DNA from: Ww85 sp963745765
Lineage (GTDB): Bacteria; Desulfobacterota; Desulfobulbia; Desulfobulbales; Desulfocapsaceae
NCBI GenBank assembly: GCA_963745765.1
Contig: CAVUYQ010000021.1
Coordinates: forward strand, 62,001 to 126,000
Direction: 5' to 3'
Length of the DNA: 64,000 nt
The notes beneath the pieces are model-generated. The model saw only the letters and a list, made by a program, of their open reading frames with translations. It was not told where the DNA came from and ran no database searches. Each line of letters begins with the position of its first letter. Position 1 is the stretch's first letter. Made by a program: the position numbers and the translations under genes. Positions 9,592 to 19,372 of this stretch are shown here, piece by piece.

Positions 9592-10574
9592 TTGACATTG
9601 TCCTTCTCAGCTTTCTTGTTTTTACTGCACTGGCTGTTGCCAGGATGAAAGACCTGTTCGCCGTGATTATGTTGAGCGGCCTCTATAGCCTGCTCTCAGC
9701 CAGCCTTTTTCTCGATCTCGATGCGGTTGATGTTGCTTTTACCGAGGCTTCTGTAGGGGCCGGTATCTCAACGCTGCTGATGCTGGCCTCGCTTAAACTG
9801 GTCAGCAGGTTTGAACGACACACCCGTTACAAGCCGGCACTCGCCCTCGGGGTTGTTTTTGTGACAGGGGCGCTGCTGGTTTACGGAACCCTTGATATGC
9901 CGTATTTTGGTTCGGCCGACGCTCCTATTCACCAGCATGTTGCTCCGCGCTATCTCAATGACTCGATATCAGAGATTGGTGTACCCAATGTGGTGACTTC
10001 GGTTCTCGCCAGCTATCGTGGCTATGATACCCTCGGGGAGACGCTGGTCATTTTCACTGCCGGTATCGGAGTTATTTCGCTACTGAGTGTATCGAGGCAG
10101 ACGAAGAAGGATTCGCGGAAGAAAGTGCCTGCCGACATGCAGCAGCAGATAATTCTCCGGGTGGTGGCAAAGTTCATGCTGCCGTTCATATTGCTCTTTG
10201 CCTTCTACGTGCAGTTTCATGGTGATTACGGACCGGGTGGTGGCTTTCAGGCGGGAGTCATTTTTGCGGCCGGCATTATCCTGTATACCATGCTTTTTGG
10301 TTTAAGCACCACGCAGCGTATATTCAAGCCGGAAATCCTGGAGCTGCTCGCCGCGTCCGGTGTCTTGCTCTATGGCGGAGTCGGCGTGGTTTGTTTGTTT
10401 TTAGGCGGGAATTTCCTTGACTACAATGTCCTGAGGCATGATCCGGTGCATGGTCAGCATCTTGGTATTCTGCTGGTTGAACTTGGTGTCGTTTTAACCG
10501 TCGCCTCGGTCATGATCACCATCTTTTTCAAGTTCACCTGGCGTACGGTGAAAGATAAGTACAAAAATTTATGA
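9579..10574 (+). CDS. fused MrpA C-terminal (DUF4040) and MrpB-like antiporter subunit
   Basis: Residues ~1-75 match the DUF4040/MbhD region of MrpA (SFLVFTALAVARMKDLFAVI), and residues ~100-325 match the MbhE plus MrpB region (YVQFHGDYGPGGGFQAG, family motif). No MrpA N-terminal antiporter domain is attached. The first ATG in frame (9645) would remove the first helix; homology reads in frame back to about 9579, where AAGGAG lies 7 bases before an ATC codon. I therefore place the start there, as a rare ATC start or a miscalled ATG. The 3' end overlaps mrpC by 4 bases. Confidence 0.75.
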   Translation: METLIDIVLLSFLVFTALAVARMKDLFAVIMLSGLYSLLSASLFLDLDAVDVAFTEASVGAGISTLLMLASLKLVSRFERHTRYKPALALGVVFVTGALLVYGTLDMPYFGSADAPIHQHVAPRYLNDSISEIGVPNVVTSVLASYRGYDTLGETLVIFTAGIGVISLLSVSRQTKKDSRKKVPADMQQQIILRVVAKFMLPFILLFAFYVQFHGDYGPGGGFQAGVIFAAGIILYTMLFGLSTTQRIFKPEILELLAASGVLLYGGVGVVCLFLGGNFLDYNVLRHDPVHGQHLGILLVELGVVLTVASVMITIFFKFTWRTVKDKYKNL

Positions 10575-10996
10575 ATATTCTCGGATTATATAATTATTGG
10601 ATTGTTGTCGTGCTGATGATGATCGGTTTTTACATCGTCATTGCCCATGAAAACCTGATAAAAAAACTGGTAGGGGTTTCTATTTTTCAGACCTCAGTAT
10701 TCTTTTTCTATATCAGTATGGGCAAGATTTCCGGTGCTACCGCTCCCATTCTCGATGAGAGATGGCAGAATTACTCCAATCCTCTGCCCCATGTTCTTAT
10801 CCTGACGGCAATTGTGGTCGGCATTGCCACCACCGCTCTCGGCCTTGCGCTGGTCGTAAGAATCCAGGAAGCATACGGCTCTATCGAGGAAAATGAGATT
10901 CAGCATCAGGATACCCAGGATATGATTGAATGTCAGTTAGAGGCTTACGGGTTCAGACAGGACCATATCTTCAGCATTCAGAAATTAGAAGAGTGA
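10571..10996 (+). CDS. mrpC: Mrp-type Na+/H+ antiporter subunit C (NuoK-like)
   Basis: A 141-residue NuoK-like subunit with three hydrophobic segments; GVSIFQTSVFFFYISMG and PLPHVLILTAIVVGIATTA are MrpC signatures. The C-terminal ~40 residues form an unusual charged tail (IEENEIQHQDTQDM) beyond the normal end. It overlaps both neighbours (ATGA upstream, GTGA downstream). Confidence 0.9.
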   Translation: MNILGLYNYWIVVVLMMIGFYIVIAHENLIKKLVGVSIFQTSVFFFYISMGKISGATAPILDERWQNYSNPLPHVLILTAIVVGIATTALGLALVVRIQEAYGSIEENEIQHQDTQDMIECQLEAYGFRQDHIFSIQKLEE

Positions 10997-12472
10997 CCAC
11001 CCATCTCCCTTTATTGCAGGTCATTATTCCCCTGCTGGCCTCCCCCCTGTGCATTGTGGTGCGAAGACCGCGTCTTGTCGGCATCTTCGCCCTTCTCATC
11101 AGCGTCCTTGTCTTTCTGGTCAGCTGTGCGCTTCTGCAGCAGGTCCTTGCCCATGGGACCATCGTCTATCGACTCGGCGGCTGGGCAGCACCCTGGGGAA
11201 TAGAGTACCGCATTGATTATTTAAACAGTTATCTGATACTTCTTGTTTCTGCCATGGGAGCGATCATTCTGGTTGCCTCGCAAACGAGTATCAAAAGAGA
11301 ATTGCCGGCAAACCGGCATATGGTCTTCTACACATCCTACCTGCTCTGTCTTACCGGTCAGCTCGGTATTCTCTCTACCGGTGATGCCTTCAACCTTTTT
11401 GTATTTCTGGAAATATCCTCACTGTCATCCTACACCCTGATTGCTCTTGGTACCGATCGGCGGGCCTTGACCGCATCATATCAATACCTGATTATGGGCA
11501 CCATCGGTGCCACTTTTATCATTATCGGTGTTGGCTTGATGTATATGATGACCGGTACCCTGAACATGTCTGATCTCGCCCAGCGACTGCCGGAAGTGCA
11601 TAACTCGAAAACGGTGCTCTGTGCGATCGGCTTTTTTATCGTCGGGGTATGTCTCAAACTTGCCCTGTTTCCCCTGCACCTCTGGCTTCCCAACGCCTAT
11701 GCCTTTGCACCCTCGATTGCCACCGCCTTTATGGCAGCGACCTCAACCAAGGTCGCTTTGTACGTGCTGATCCGCTTTGTCTTTTCGGTTTTTGGGCCAA
11801 ATTTTGTCGATACTGTCCTGCCGCTCCAGAACATCTTCCTTGTCCTTGGTATCACCGGCATCTTTGCCGCATCGATTTCGGCAATTTATCGGCTCAATAT
11901 AAAACGGCTTTTTGCTTACTCGAGTGTGGCTCAGATCGGTTATATGATACTTGGCCTGGCTATTGGCACTCAGCTCGGGTTGACGGCAACGCTGCTGCAT
12001 ATGTTTAACCATGCCCTGATGAAGGCCGCCCTTTTCCTGGCAATAGGAGCTGTGGTCTACCGGATAGGCAGCTCTCAACTAAGCCATTTTGCCGGCCTTG
12101 GTAAAAAGATGCCCTGGACCATGGCTGCCATCGTCATCGGCTGCCTCAGCCTGATCGGTGTACCTTTGACTGTTGGTTTTGTCAGTAAATGGTACCTGGT
12201 TATGGCGCTGCTGGAAAAAGGATGGTGGCCGATTGCCGTACTTGTTCTGATCAGTTCGCTGCTGGCCTTGATATATGTCTGGAGGATTATAGAGTGGATC
12301 TATTTCTCCTCGCCGCGCATCAGCCATTGATGACGTTAAGGATCCGCCCTTGAGTCAACTCGTCCCCATATGGCTTCTGGTTCTGGCCAATATCTATTTC
12401 GGCATTGACACAAGTCTTACCGTCGGCATCAGTAAACTTGCGGCGCAAAGTCTGTTTGGAGCAGTTCCATGA
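10993..12472 (+). CDS. mrpD: Mrp-type antiporter subunit D (first antiporter-like subunit), one frameshift
   Basis: A proton-translocating subunit of the NuoL/M/N-MrpD type: LSTGDAFNLFVFLEISSLSS holds the conserved helix-5 glutamate, LKLALFPLHLWLPNAYAFAP the helix-7 lysine, and HMFNHALMKAALFL the later functional helix. The start is the GTG at 10993, whose G-T-G overlaps the mrpC TGA. The first frame stops at 12330, but the next frame continues with DDVKDPPLSQLVPIWLLVL to a stop at 12472 that overlaps the next gene as ATGA. A one-base insertion near 12316-12320 therefore splits the last ~50 codons. Confidence 0.85.
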
Positions 12473-13959
12473 TGCACCTGTCGCCGGATATCATGCTGCT
12501 GCTCACCATGGCAGTACCGATGGGCACGGTACTCGGCATTATTGCGACCGGCTCATATCCCAATCTTCGGGAAACCATAACCATCTGCGGTTCCCTGATT
12601 CTGATTTTCCTGGTTTCAACGCTTTACGGGCTGACCAAAAACGGTACCATGGTGGAATGGACGAGCCCGGAGCTGTTCTCTGGGCTCGTCCTTGATTTCA
12701 GGATTGAACCGCTCGGCATGATTTTTTCCCTGGTTGCGGGCTATCTCTGGCTGGTTACAACCATCTATTCGATCGGCTACATGCGCGGGCATCAGGAAAC
12801 GAACCAGACCCGGTTCTATGCCTGCTTTGCGGTGGCAATTGCAGCGACGATGGGCATTGCCTATGCCGACAACCTCTTTACCCTTTTCGTTTTTTATGAA
12901 ATGCTTACCCTTTCCACCTATCCACTGGTCACGCACGCCGGAACTGAGGCAGCTAAACAGGGCGGCAGGGTGTATCTGGGAATCTTACTGACAACCTCGA
13001 TTCTTTTTCTGCTCCTGGCCATTACCGGTACCTGGTATGTCACCGGTACCCTCGATTTCAAGTCCGGCGGTATCTTCAGTGAATCCTCAACCTTTGCTGC
13101 GGCGCTGCTTTTGCCTCTTTATATTTTTGGTATCGGCAAAGCAGCCATCATGCCGTTTCATCGCTGGCTGCCGGCTGCCATGGTCGCGCCGACTCCTGTC
13201 AGTGCGCTTCTGCATGCCGTTGCGGTGGTAAAGGCAGGTGTTTTTACTGTCCTGAAGGTATGTGCCTACATCTTCGGTTTTGATCTCCTGAGAAGTCTGC
13301 CAACCACTGACTTTCTGCTCTATCTTGCCGGCGCTTCGGTTATTATTGCTTCGCTGGTTGCAATGAGGAAGGATAACCTGAAGGAGCGTCTGGCTTATTC
13401 CACCATCTCTCAGCTGGGATATATCACTGTTGGTGCGCTGCTTGCTTCCGGTGCCGGAGCTCTTGGCGGTGCCATGCATATCGCCATGCATGCCTTTGGC
13501 AAAATAACCCTGTTCTTCTGCGCCGGCGCCATCATGGTTGCCTCGCACAAGACCGAGATATCACAGATGCGCGGCCTTGGACGTCAGATGCCGGTTACCA
13601 TGGCAGCTTTTTTCATCGGCAGTATCAGTATCATTGGACTGCCGCCGTGCGGCGGAACCTGGAGCAAATGGTTTCTGATGATCGGTGCCATAGATTCGCA
13701 GAAATGGCTGATCATGGTGGTTTTGATGTTGAGTACTCTGCTCAACATCGCCTATCTTCTGCCTATCCCCCTGCGAGCCTTTTTCGACAAGGATACCGGT
13801 GCCGAAGGGGACGCCGGCACCATTAAAGAGGCGCCGCTACCCGTTTTGCTGGCGCTCTGTTTTACCGCAATTGGCTGCATTGTACTGTTTTTTTATCCGC
13901 AGCCGCTCTTCGAGCTTGCTTCGGCATTTGTGGAGGCTTCGGGAATTCATGGCAGATAA
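12469..13959 (+). CDS. second MrpD/NuoN-like antiporter subunit
   Basis: A 496-residue multi-helix membrane protein of the NuoL/M/N-MrpD family. YADNLFTLFVFYEMLTLSTY holds the helix-5 Glu, FGIGKAAIMPFHRWLPAAMV the helix-7 Lys, and HIAMHAFGKITLFFCAGA the helix-12 region. It starts ATGATG overlapping the mrpD stop. It is clearly paralogous to, but diverged from, the upstream subunit, and resembles the second antiporter-like subunit of Mbh/Mrp-like modules. It is likely one of three proton- or sodium-path subunits of the complex. Confidence 0.85.
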   Translation: MMHLSPDIMLLLTMAVPMGTVLGIIATGSYPNLRETITICGSLILIFLVSTLYGLTKNGTMVEWTSPELFSGLVLDFRIEPLGMIFSLVAGYLWLVTTIYSIGYMRGHQETNQTRFYACFAVAIAATMGIAYADNLFTLFVFYEMLTLSTYPLVTHAGTEAAKQGGRVYLGILLTTSILFLLLAITGTWYVTGTLDFKSGGIFSESSTFAAALLLPLYIFGIGKAAIMPFHRWLPAAMVAPTPVSALLHAVAVVKAGVFTVLKVCAYIFGFDLLRSLPTTDFLLYLAGASVIIASLVAMRKDNLKERLAYSTISQLGYITVGALLASGAGALGGAMHIAMHAFGKITLFFCAGAIMVASHKTEISQMRGLGRQMPVTMAAFFIGSISIIGLPPCGGTWSKWFLMIGAIDSQKWLIMVVLMLSTLLNIAYLLPIPLRAFFDKDTGAEGDAGTIKEAPLPVLLALCFTAIGCIVLFFYPQPLFELASAFVEASGIHGR

Positions 13960-14239
13960 GAAGCGCTATCTCTTCGATAATCCCAGAAATGTAAAGGTGG
14001 TCCTGTACTCCCTCTACATCAGCTGTGGTGTATTGCTCTTGCTGGACTTTATTATCCATCGTCACCTCAGTCAACACTGGGAGGGATTACTCGGATTTTA
14101 TTCCATTTATGGCTTCATCGGCTGTACCGCTATTGTCTTTGGTTCAAAACTGCTTCGAAGATTGGTAAAGCGCGATGAAGACTATTACGAGCGCGATGAA
14201 CTGCCGGAAAGATCGGGGAAAGACCATGTGGATAAATGA
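13949..14239 (+). CDS. small two-helix membrane protein of the Mrp operon (96 aa)
   Basis: It begins MADKKRYLFDNPRNVK, has two hydrophobic segments at roughly residues 16-33 and 47-65, and ends in a charged tail (KRDEDYYERDELPERS). GGAGG lies 12 bases before the ATG. It overlaps the upstream antiporter subunit by 11 bases and the downstream one by 14, so it is embedded in the operon and is probably an accessory subunit of the complex. It matches none of the standard MrpA-G subunits. Confidence 0.75.
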   Translation: MADKKRYLFDNPRNVKVVLYSLYISCGVLLLLDFIIHRHLSQHWEGLLGFYSIYGFIGCTAIVFGSKLLRRLVKRDEDYYERDELPERSGKDHVDK

Positions 14240-15929
14240 GATTCCCGCTTTTGTTCCTTTTTTTATCGGTGCCGTTGCGGCCCTATTGACAAGAGGGCAC
14301 CTACGTTCATTCCTGATGCTTGCCATCATTACCGCAAGCGGCATACATCTTTTTCTGATGCCTGTCGATATGCGGGTGCAGATGAGTTTCCTCGGCTATG
14401 AGCTGACGCCATACCGGGTCGATGGACTCAGTATTGTTTTCGGTTATGTATTTCATATAGCCGCCTTTATCTCGATTATCTTTGCCCTGCATGTGCGTGA
14501 TACCATGCAGCATGTGACCGGCCTGCTGTATGCCGGCAGTGCCGTCGGCGTCCTTTTTGCCGGCGATCTTATCACCCTGTTTGTTTTCTGGGAAATGCTT
14601 GCCCTTACCTCCGCTTTTCTGGTCTGGGCCCAGCGCAGCGAGCGTGCCTATCAATCGGGCATGCGTTACCTGATCTACCAGGTTCTTTCCGGCGTTATTC
14701 TGCTGGCCGGCGTGTTGATTCACCTTGGCCAGACCGGCTCCATCGCTTTTGAATTCATCGGCATAGATTCCATCGGCGGCTGGCTGATCCTGGTCGCTTT
14801 CGGTATTAAGGCCGCTTTTCCGCTGCTCCACACCTGGCTGACTGATGCCTATCCGGAGGCGACGCCGACCGGAACGGTCTTCCTGAGCGCCTTCACCACG
14901 AAAACGGCAATATACGTCCTGGCCCGGGGGTATCCGGGGACAGAGCTTTTGATCTATGTTGGTGCGATAATGGCCTGTTTCCCTATTTTTTATGCGGTAA
15001 TCCAGAACGACATGCGCCGCGTCTTGTCATACTCTCTGATCAATCAGCTCGGTTTTATGGTGTGCGGTATAGGAATCGGTACTGCTCTTGCGATTAACGG
15101 TGCCGTGGCGCACGCTTTTGTTCACATTATCTATAAAAGTTTGCTCTTCATGTCGATGGGGGCCGTCCTGTATATGACCGGCAAGATCAAGGCGACAGAT
15201 CTCGGCGGTCTTTATAAGACGATGCCGAAAACGGCAATTCTCTGTATCATAGGTGCTGCCTCGATTTCCGCGTTCCCGCTGTTCAGTGGATTTGTTGCCA
15301 AATCGATGATTATGGCCGCCGCCATGAAAGAGGGGCACACCTGGATATGGCTCGCACTGCTCCTGGCCTCGGCAGGTGTGCTGAAACATGCCGGCATACA
15401 GATTCCCTATTTTGCCTTTTTTGCCCATGACTCGGGAATCAGGACCTCGGAACCGCCGAGAAATATGCTGCTGGCAATGACCATTGCGGCAGTCCTTTGC
15501 CTTGCTATCGGGATCTATCCCCGGATGCTGTATCGACTGCTTCCTTTTACCACCGACTTTGACCCCTATGATGTATCGCATGTCCTGGCCCAGACCCAGC
15601 TGTTGTTTTTTGCCATGCTGGCCTTTGTCTGGCTCTACCTGAGAGGTCTTTATCCCCCTGAGGTACGCGCGGTAAATATTGATGCTGAATGGTTTTATCG
15701 GCGATTTTTCAAACGTATCTTCCAGGCTTGTTCCGGCAGGATCGCGGCGATTGACACGCAATTCCGCGACTCCGTGCTGGAACAAATGAACGGCCTTATC
15801 GCGAGCCTGACTGAACTTTACAACCCGTCTGTAAAGGGGGCGGTAACGAGACCGACCGGTAATATGGTTATCTGGGTTGCTGTCCTGCTGGCAGCATATC
15901 TCTGGCTATTGTTGAGCTTTCCCCGGTAA
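14226..15929 (+). CDS. third MrpD/NuoL-like antiporter subunit
   Basis: A 567-residue membrane protein of the antiporter-like family. FAGDLITLFVFWEMLALTSA has the helix-5 Glu, FGIKAAFPLLHTWLTDAYPEATP the helix-7 Lys region, and HAFVHIIYKSLLFMSMGA the later helix. After about residue 470 there is a hydrophilic region of about 70 residues (YPPEVRAVNIDAEWFYRR onward) and a last C-terminal helix, recalling long NuoL/MrpD variants. The ATG at 14226 follows GGGGAAAG. It is the last gene of the overlapping operon. Confidence 0.85.
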   Translation: MWINEIPAFVPFFIGAVAALLTRGHLRSFLMLAIITASGIHLFLMPVDMRVQMSFLGYELTPYRVDGLSIVFGYVFHIAAFISIIFALHVRDTMQHVTGLLYAGSAVGVLFAGDLITLFVFWEMLALTSAFLVWAQRSERAYQSGMRYLIYQVLSGVILLAGVLIHLGQTGSIAFEFIGIDSIGGWLILVAFGIKAAFPLLHTWLTDAYPEATPTGTVFLSAFTTKTAIYVLARGYPGTELLIYVGAIMACFPIFYAVIQNDMRRVLSYSLINQLGFMVCGIGIGTALAINGAVAHAFVHIIYKSLLFMSMGAVLYMTGKIKATDLGGLYKTMPKTAILCIIGAASISAFPLFSGFVAKSMIMAAAMKEGHTWIWLALLLASAGVLKHAGIQIPYFAFFAHDSGIRTSEPPRNMLLAMTIAAVLCLAIGIYPRMLYRLLPFTTDFDPYDVSHVLAQTQLLFFAMLAFVWLYLRGLYPPEVRAVNIDAEWFYRRFFKRIFQACSGRIAAIDTQFRDSVLEQMNGLIASLTELYNPSVKGAVTRPTGNMVIWVAVLLAAYLWLLLSFPR

Positions 15930-16042
15930 GCCCCTGGTTACACCCGTCCTTTCAGGCAGCCTGCCCGTGCGATTGTTGTTTTTTTACGCTGACCGCATGA
16001 CTATCGCAGCACTGGATCACCACAGGCTGGACCAATGCAGGC

Positions 16043-16071
16043 TTGACCTCTCTTTATACTTCAGATACAAT
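16043..16071 (+). promoter_or_regulatory. sigma-70 promoter for the HDOD-MBL gene
   Basis: TTGACC (16043-16048) and TACAAT (16066-16071) are spaced by exactly 17 bases, 60 bases before the start codon. A good match by eye. Confidence 0.6.
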
Positions 16072-16131
16072 GCTTAGCCTGGGGATATAAGTATTTGATC
16101 TGCATGGATTGTTTTTCAAGCGGTGGTGAAT

Positions 16132-17961
16132 ATGCAGTTTGATCGCAACGATCATCGAGCGCACATTGAAAGCTATATTGACAATATGCCAAGTTTATCG
16201 ACCACCTTCGGCAAGGTGGTGAATATCTGCAGCGTTGCTGATGTTTCTCCTAACGAATTATATAAGGTGATATCGCTGGATCCGATACTCACCGCCCAGG
16301 TGCTCAAACTTATCAATCAGACGTACTATTCCCTGGCGGACCAGATTACCTCGCTGATCCGGGCAATGACCATGCTCGGTCTTAACACCGTCAAGAATAT
16401 GACCCTTTCCACCGCCATCATGACGAAGGTGCCAGGCGCAAATAAGCTTGAGGAACTGCCGACCAGAAACTTCTGGGATCATTCGATCAGTGTCGGCGTG
16501 ACAGCCAAACTTCTGGCCCGTGAAAAAGACATTCCGCTCATGGAGCGGGAGGAATATTTTATTGCAGGCCTTCTGCATGACCTCGGTAAACTTCCATTTG
16601 GCAATCACTATGGCCGGGTCCTCGCACGTTCAGAACAGAAAAACATTTCCCGGATTGAAGCTGAGCGCGAACTGCTGGGCACCGATCACCAGCAGGTGGG
16701 CTTGATGATTGCGGAAAAATGGAAGCTTAACAAGGTTATTGCCGATTGCATCGGTTATCATCATGATCTGGATCGTGCCGACCCGTCAAGCAGGTTTCGT
16801 ATAGCCATCATTGCTGTCGGCAATGCCTATACAAATCTCTGTGACCAGGAAGGCCATGGAGACATCTCGTCTTCGGAAGATAGTCTAAGGAAATCATTGG
16901 CGATTGCCGGACTGAGTTGGCAGCAGCTCACCGCCATCCGCGAAGATATCGAATCTGAAATTGAAAAAGCCAAGGCTTTTTTACAGATCGAAAGCGCGGA
17001 GCAAATACTCAAGAGACAATCACTGCTGAAAATGAAATTCTGGGGCGTCAGGGGCTCCATTCCCTGCCCGGGGCCGAGTACCGTCAAGTACGGGGGAAAC
17101 AGTTCATGCCTTGAACTGCGTGGCGGTTTTGGTAAAAAGATCATCATCATCGATGCAGGAACCGGTATCCGTGATCTTGGCAATGCTCTGGTAAAGAACG
17201 ACCTGTCGGCCGGCTCACTTGATATCGATCTTTTTTTGACTCATACCCATTGGGACCATATTATGGGGTTTCCCTATTTTGCGCCGATCTATCTTCCCGG
17301 AACCAGACTGCAGGTCTTCGGTCCTGTCAGTTATGAAGAAGACGCTCTTGAGGACGTTGTTGCCGGCCAGATGAAGTACCGTTACTTTCCGGTTAATATC
17401 GGCGATGTGACCTCCAGTATCAAATATATTCGTTTGAAAGAAAATCCCCGGATTGATCTAGGTAACGGATTAACGCTTGCTACCAAAATCCTGAATCATC
17501 CGCTCCTGACGCTTGGATACCGGTTTGAGTTCCGGGGAAAGATCTTTTGTACCTGCTATGATACCGAGCCATTTCGTAACCTGTTTATATCGGACCCGGA
17601 GCATCCCGACTATGATGAGGGCATGGCTACCGAGGGGGAGATAGTTGCCGAGGAACAGAATAGGGTCCTGGAGCAGTTTTTTGCCGGAGCGGACCTGCTG
17701 GTATATGATGCCCAGTTTACCGAGAAGGAATATGTGACAAAGGTCGGTTGGGGGCATTCGACCCATGAACAGGCCATTAAGGCAGCACTGCGGGCGAAGG
17801 TTAAACGACTGGGTTTTATTCATCATGATCCGGAGCGCACCGATGAACAGATCGACAAACTGGCCCGGATTTATTGTGAGCCGGGCAAATATGGTGATCT
17901 TGACGTTTTTTTTGCCAGGGAAGGTATGGAAATCGACCTGTTTCAGGAGACGCTGGGATAA
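16132..17961 (+). CDS. HDOD domain fused to a metallo-beta-lactamase-fold hydrolase
   Basis: A 609-residue two-domain protein. Residues ~10-210 form an HDOD domain (signalling HD-like fold; MPSLSTTFGKVVNI, AGLLHDLGKLPF at about 145-156, YHHDL). A helical linker follows, and from ~302 a metallo-beta-lactamase fold begins with KFWGVRGSIP and GGNSSC, followed by the zinc motif THTHWDH (~370). A later YDAQFTEKEY and GWGHST fit further metal-site loops. HDOD proteins regulate cyclic-nucleotide and stress signalling; the MBL family with the GVRGSIP start includes phosphodiesterase-like enzymes. The GTG at 16123 is an alternative start. It may act as a phosphodiesterase coupled to signalling (inference). 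Confidence 0.85.
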   Translation: MQFDRNDHRAHIESYIDNMPSLSTTFGKVVNICSVADVSPNELYKVISLDPILTAQVLKLINQTYYSLADQITSLIRAMTMLGLNTVKNMTLSTAIMTKVPGANKLEELPTRNFWDHSISVGVTAKLLAREKDIPLMEREEYFIAGLLHDLGKLPFGNHYGRVLARSEQKNISRIEAERELLGTDHQQVGLMIAEKWKLNKVIADCIGYHHDLDRADPSSRFRIAIIAVGNAYTNLCDQEGHGDISSSEDSLRKSLAIAGLSWQQLTAIREDIESEIEKAKAFLQIESAEQILKRQSLLKMKFWGVRGSIPCPGPSTVKYGGNSSCLELRGGFGKKIIIIDAGTGIRDLGNALVKNDLSAGSLDIDLFLTHTHWDHIMGFPYFAPIYLPGTRLQVFGPVSYEEDALEDVVAGQMKYRYFPVNIGDVTSSIKYIRLKENPRIDLGNGLTLATKILNHPLLTLGYRFEFRGKIFCTCYDTEPFRNLFISDPEHPDYDEGMATEGEIVAEEQNRVLEQFFAGADLLVYDAQFTEKEYVTKVGWGHSTHEQAIKAALRAKVKRLGFIHHDPERTDEQIDKLARIYCEPGKYGDLDVFFAREGMEIDLFQETLG

Positions 17962-18777
17962 TAAACCCTCGTTTGGGATACTATTTCCGGGTCAGGTTGA
18001 TAGATAAGCCGAGGGCTTTCGGGGAAGGGAAGAGCGAGTTCAGAGGCAAACGGGGTCTGGGCCACATTGCGGTTATAGGCCAGGACCGTGAGTCGCTCCA
18101 GATTCACTGTATCCTCAACGTTATAAGCGAGCAGTGTTTCCAGTGCCGCTTCATTGTTATAGCGCTCGTACTCCCGCCAGAGATGTACGGCAAAGGATCC
18201 ATCCATTCCGTCAAGTATTCCCCGGTTTATACCCATCTGTTTTTCGCACCCCTTGAGACCTCCGCGGCAACCGAGTTGAGCCAGGACATAGCGAAGGTCG
18301 ATCTGGGCCTGATCAAGGCGTGTCCTGAAATAGCGTTCGATAACCGGAATGTCAAAGGAAATACCATTGTAGGTAATGATCACCCGGTACTGCTCAATAT
18401 CATCGAGAAAATCACTCCAGATTTCGACCATTGACATAGGTGCGGACATCACTGCCGTCATAAAGGGCGATCGTCGTGATATCCGATTCATTGCCAAGCC
18501 CGCTGGTCTCTATGTCGAGATACACGGAGCCCTTCCTGAAGTGGGGAAAGAGACGCCAGCCGTCGGATCGTCTCAGACGATCGGTGAAAAACAACGGATT
18601 ATCGGCAAGCGCAGCCTGCGATTGATCAAGTATCCCCCTGATCTCGCCATCACTCATCCTGGTGATGAGCCCCGATTGTTCCGCCAGATCTTCCCAGGTC
18701 ATCACCCCTGTGTTCCAGAGCCGCTGTTCCGAAGCATAGCCGATACCGGATATATGGCAGAATGTCTGTTTAAGCAT
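17943..18777 (-). CDS. YprB-like RNase H-fold exonuclease, one frameshift
   Basis: About 277 residues when joined. The N-terminal half has a helix-hairpin-like start (FCHISGIGYASEQRLW) and the first catalytic motif YLDIETSGL. The second half, in the next frame, has ITYNGISFDIPVIERYF, DLRYVLAQLG and AYNVEDTVNLERL, matching the YprB/DnaQ-like ribonuclease H-like exonuclease family. The two halves meet at about 18421, where removing one T gives NGRNLEDFLDDIEQY. The 3' end overlaps the convergent HDOD-MBL gene by 19 bases. Confidence 0.75.
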
Positions 18778-18822
18778 GGCAAAAGCGTTGATCGGGGGAA
18801 AATGGAGTCCGTTCCCTGGACA

Positions 18823-19242
18823 TTATTCCAAGACAGTGACCTTTTTACGCATATTCTTTTTCTGACCGCGTTGCTGTTTTGCTTCCAGTCTCTTCTTTCG
18901 GGATGCCAGCGTTGGCCTGCCGGCAACTCTTTTCCGGTCTTTTTTCAGCGCAGCGGTAATAAGAATACTCAAGCGCTGCAGGGCATCAGCCCTGTTTTGT
19001 TCAAGGCTTCTGAACTGCTGGGCCTTTATGACAATGTTCCCGTCACTGGAGATTCTCCGGTCATGAAGAGCCAGAATTTTTCTTTTGCAGTTCTCCGGCA
19101 GTGAAGAGGCTGCGACATTAAAGCGCAGGTGAACGGCAGTCGCGACTTTGTTAACATGCTGCCCTCCGGGGCCGGATGCCCGGATCTGGCTCAATTCAAT
19201 TTCATTGAGCGGAATTGCGATGGTCTGATTTATCTGCAGCAT
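18823..19242 (-). CDS. arfB: alternative ribosome-rescue factor ArfB (YaeJ) peptidyl-tRNA hydrolase
   Basis: A 139-residue protein with the class-I release-factor GGQ motif (SGPGGQHVNKVATAVHL, about residues 23-39) and a lysine/arginine-rich C-terminal tail (RKKRLEAKQQRGQKKNMRKK) that inserts in the mRNA channel of stalled ribosomes. There is no codon-recognition domain, which separates it from RF1/RF2. Size is normal for ArfB. Confidence 0.92.
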   Translation of the reverse strand: MLQINQTIAIPLNEIELSQIRASGPGGQHVNKVATAVHLRFNVAASSLPENCKRKILALHDRRISSDGNIVIKAQQFRSLEQNRADALQRLSILITAALKKDRKRVAGRPTLASRKKRLEAKQQRGQKKNMRKKVTVLE

Positions 19243-19372
19243 GGTGATGGCACGGTGTCAAAGTCAGGCAGGCGAGCGATTGTCATCCTGCGGTTATAAT
19301 GGCACCCGGCTGGAATAAAAAAGCGGACTATCGCTGGTGAGGGCAACAACCGGCTGCCAGGTTCCAGGTGGT

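Noticed and set aside
15027..15785. Long minus-strand open frame (252 codons) opposite the third antiporter subunit
   Set aside because: Rich in Gln/Arg/His without any domain, fully inside a well-supported membrane protein gene; a shadow frame.
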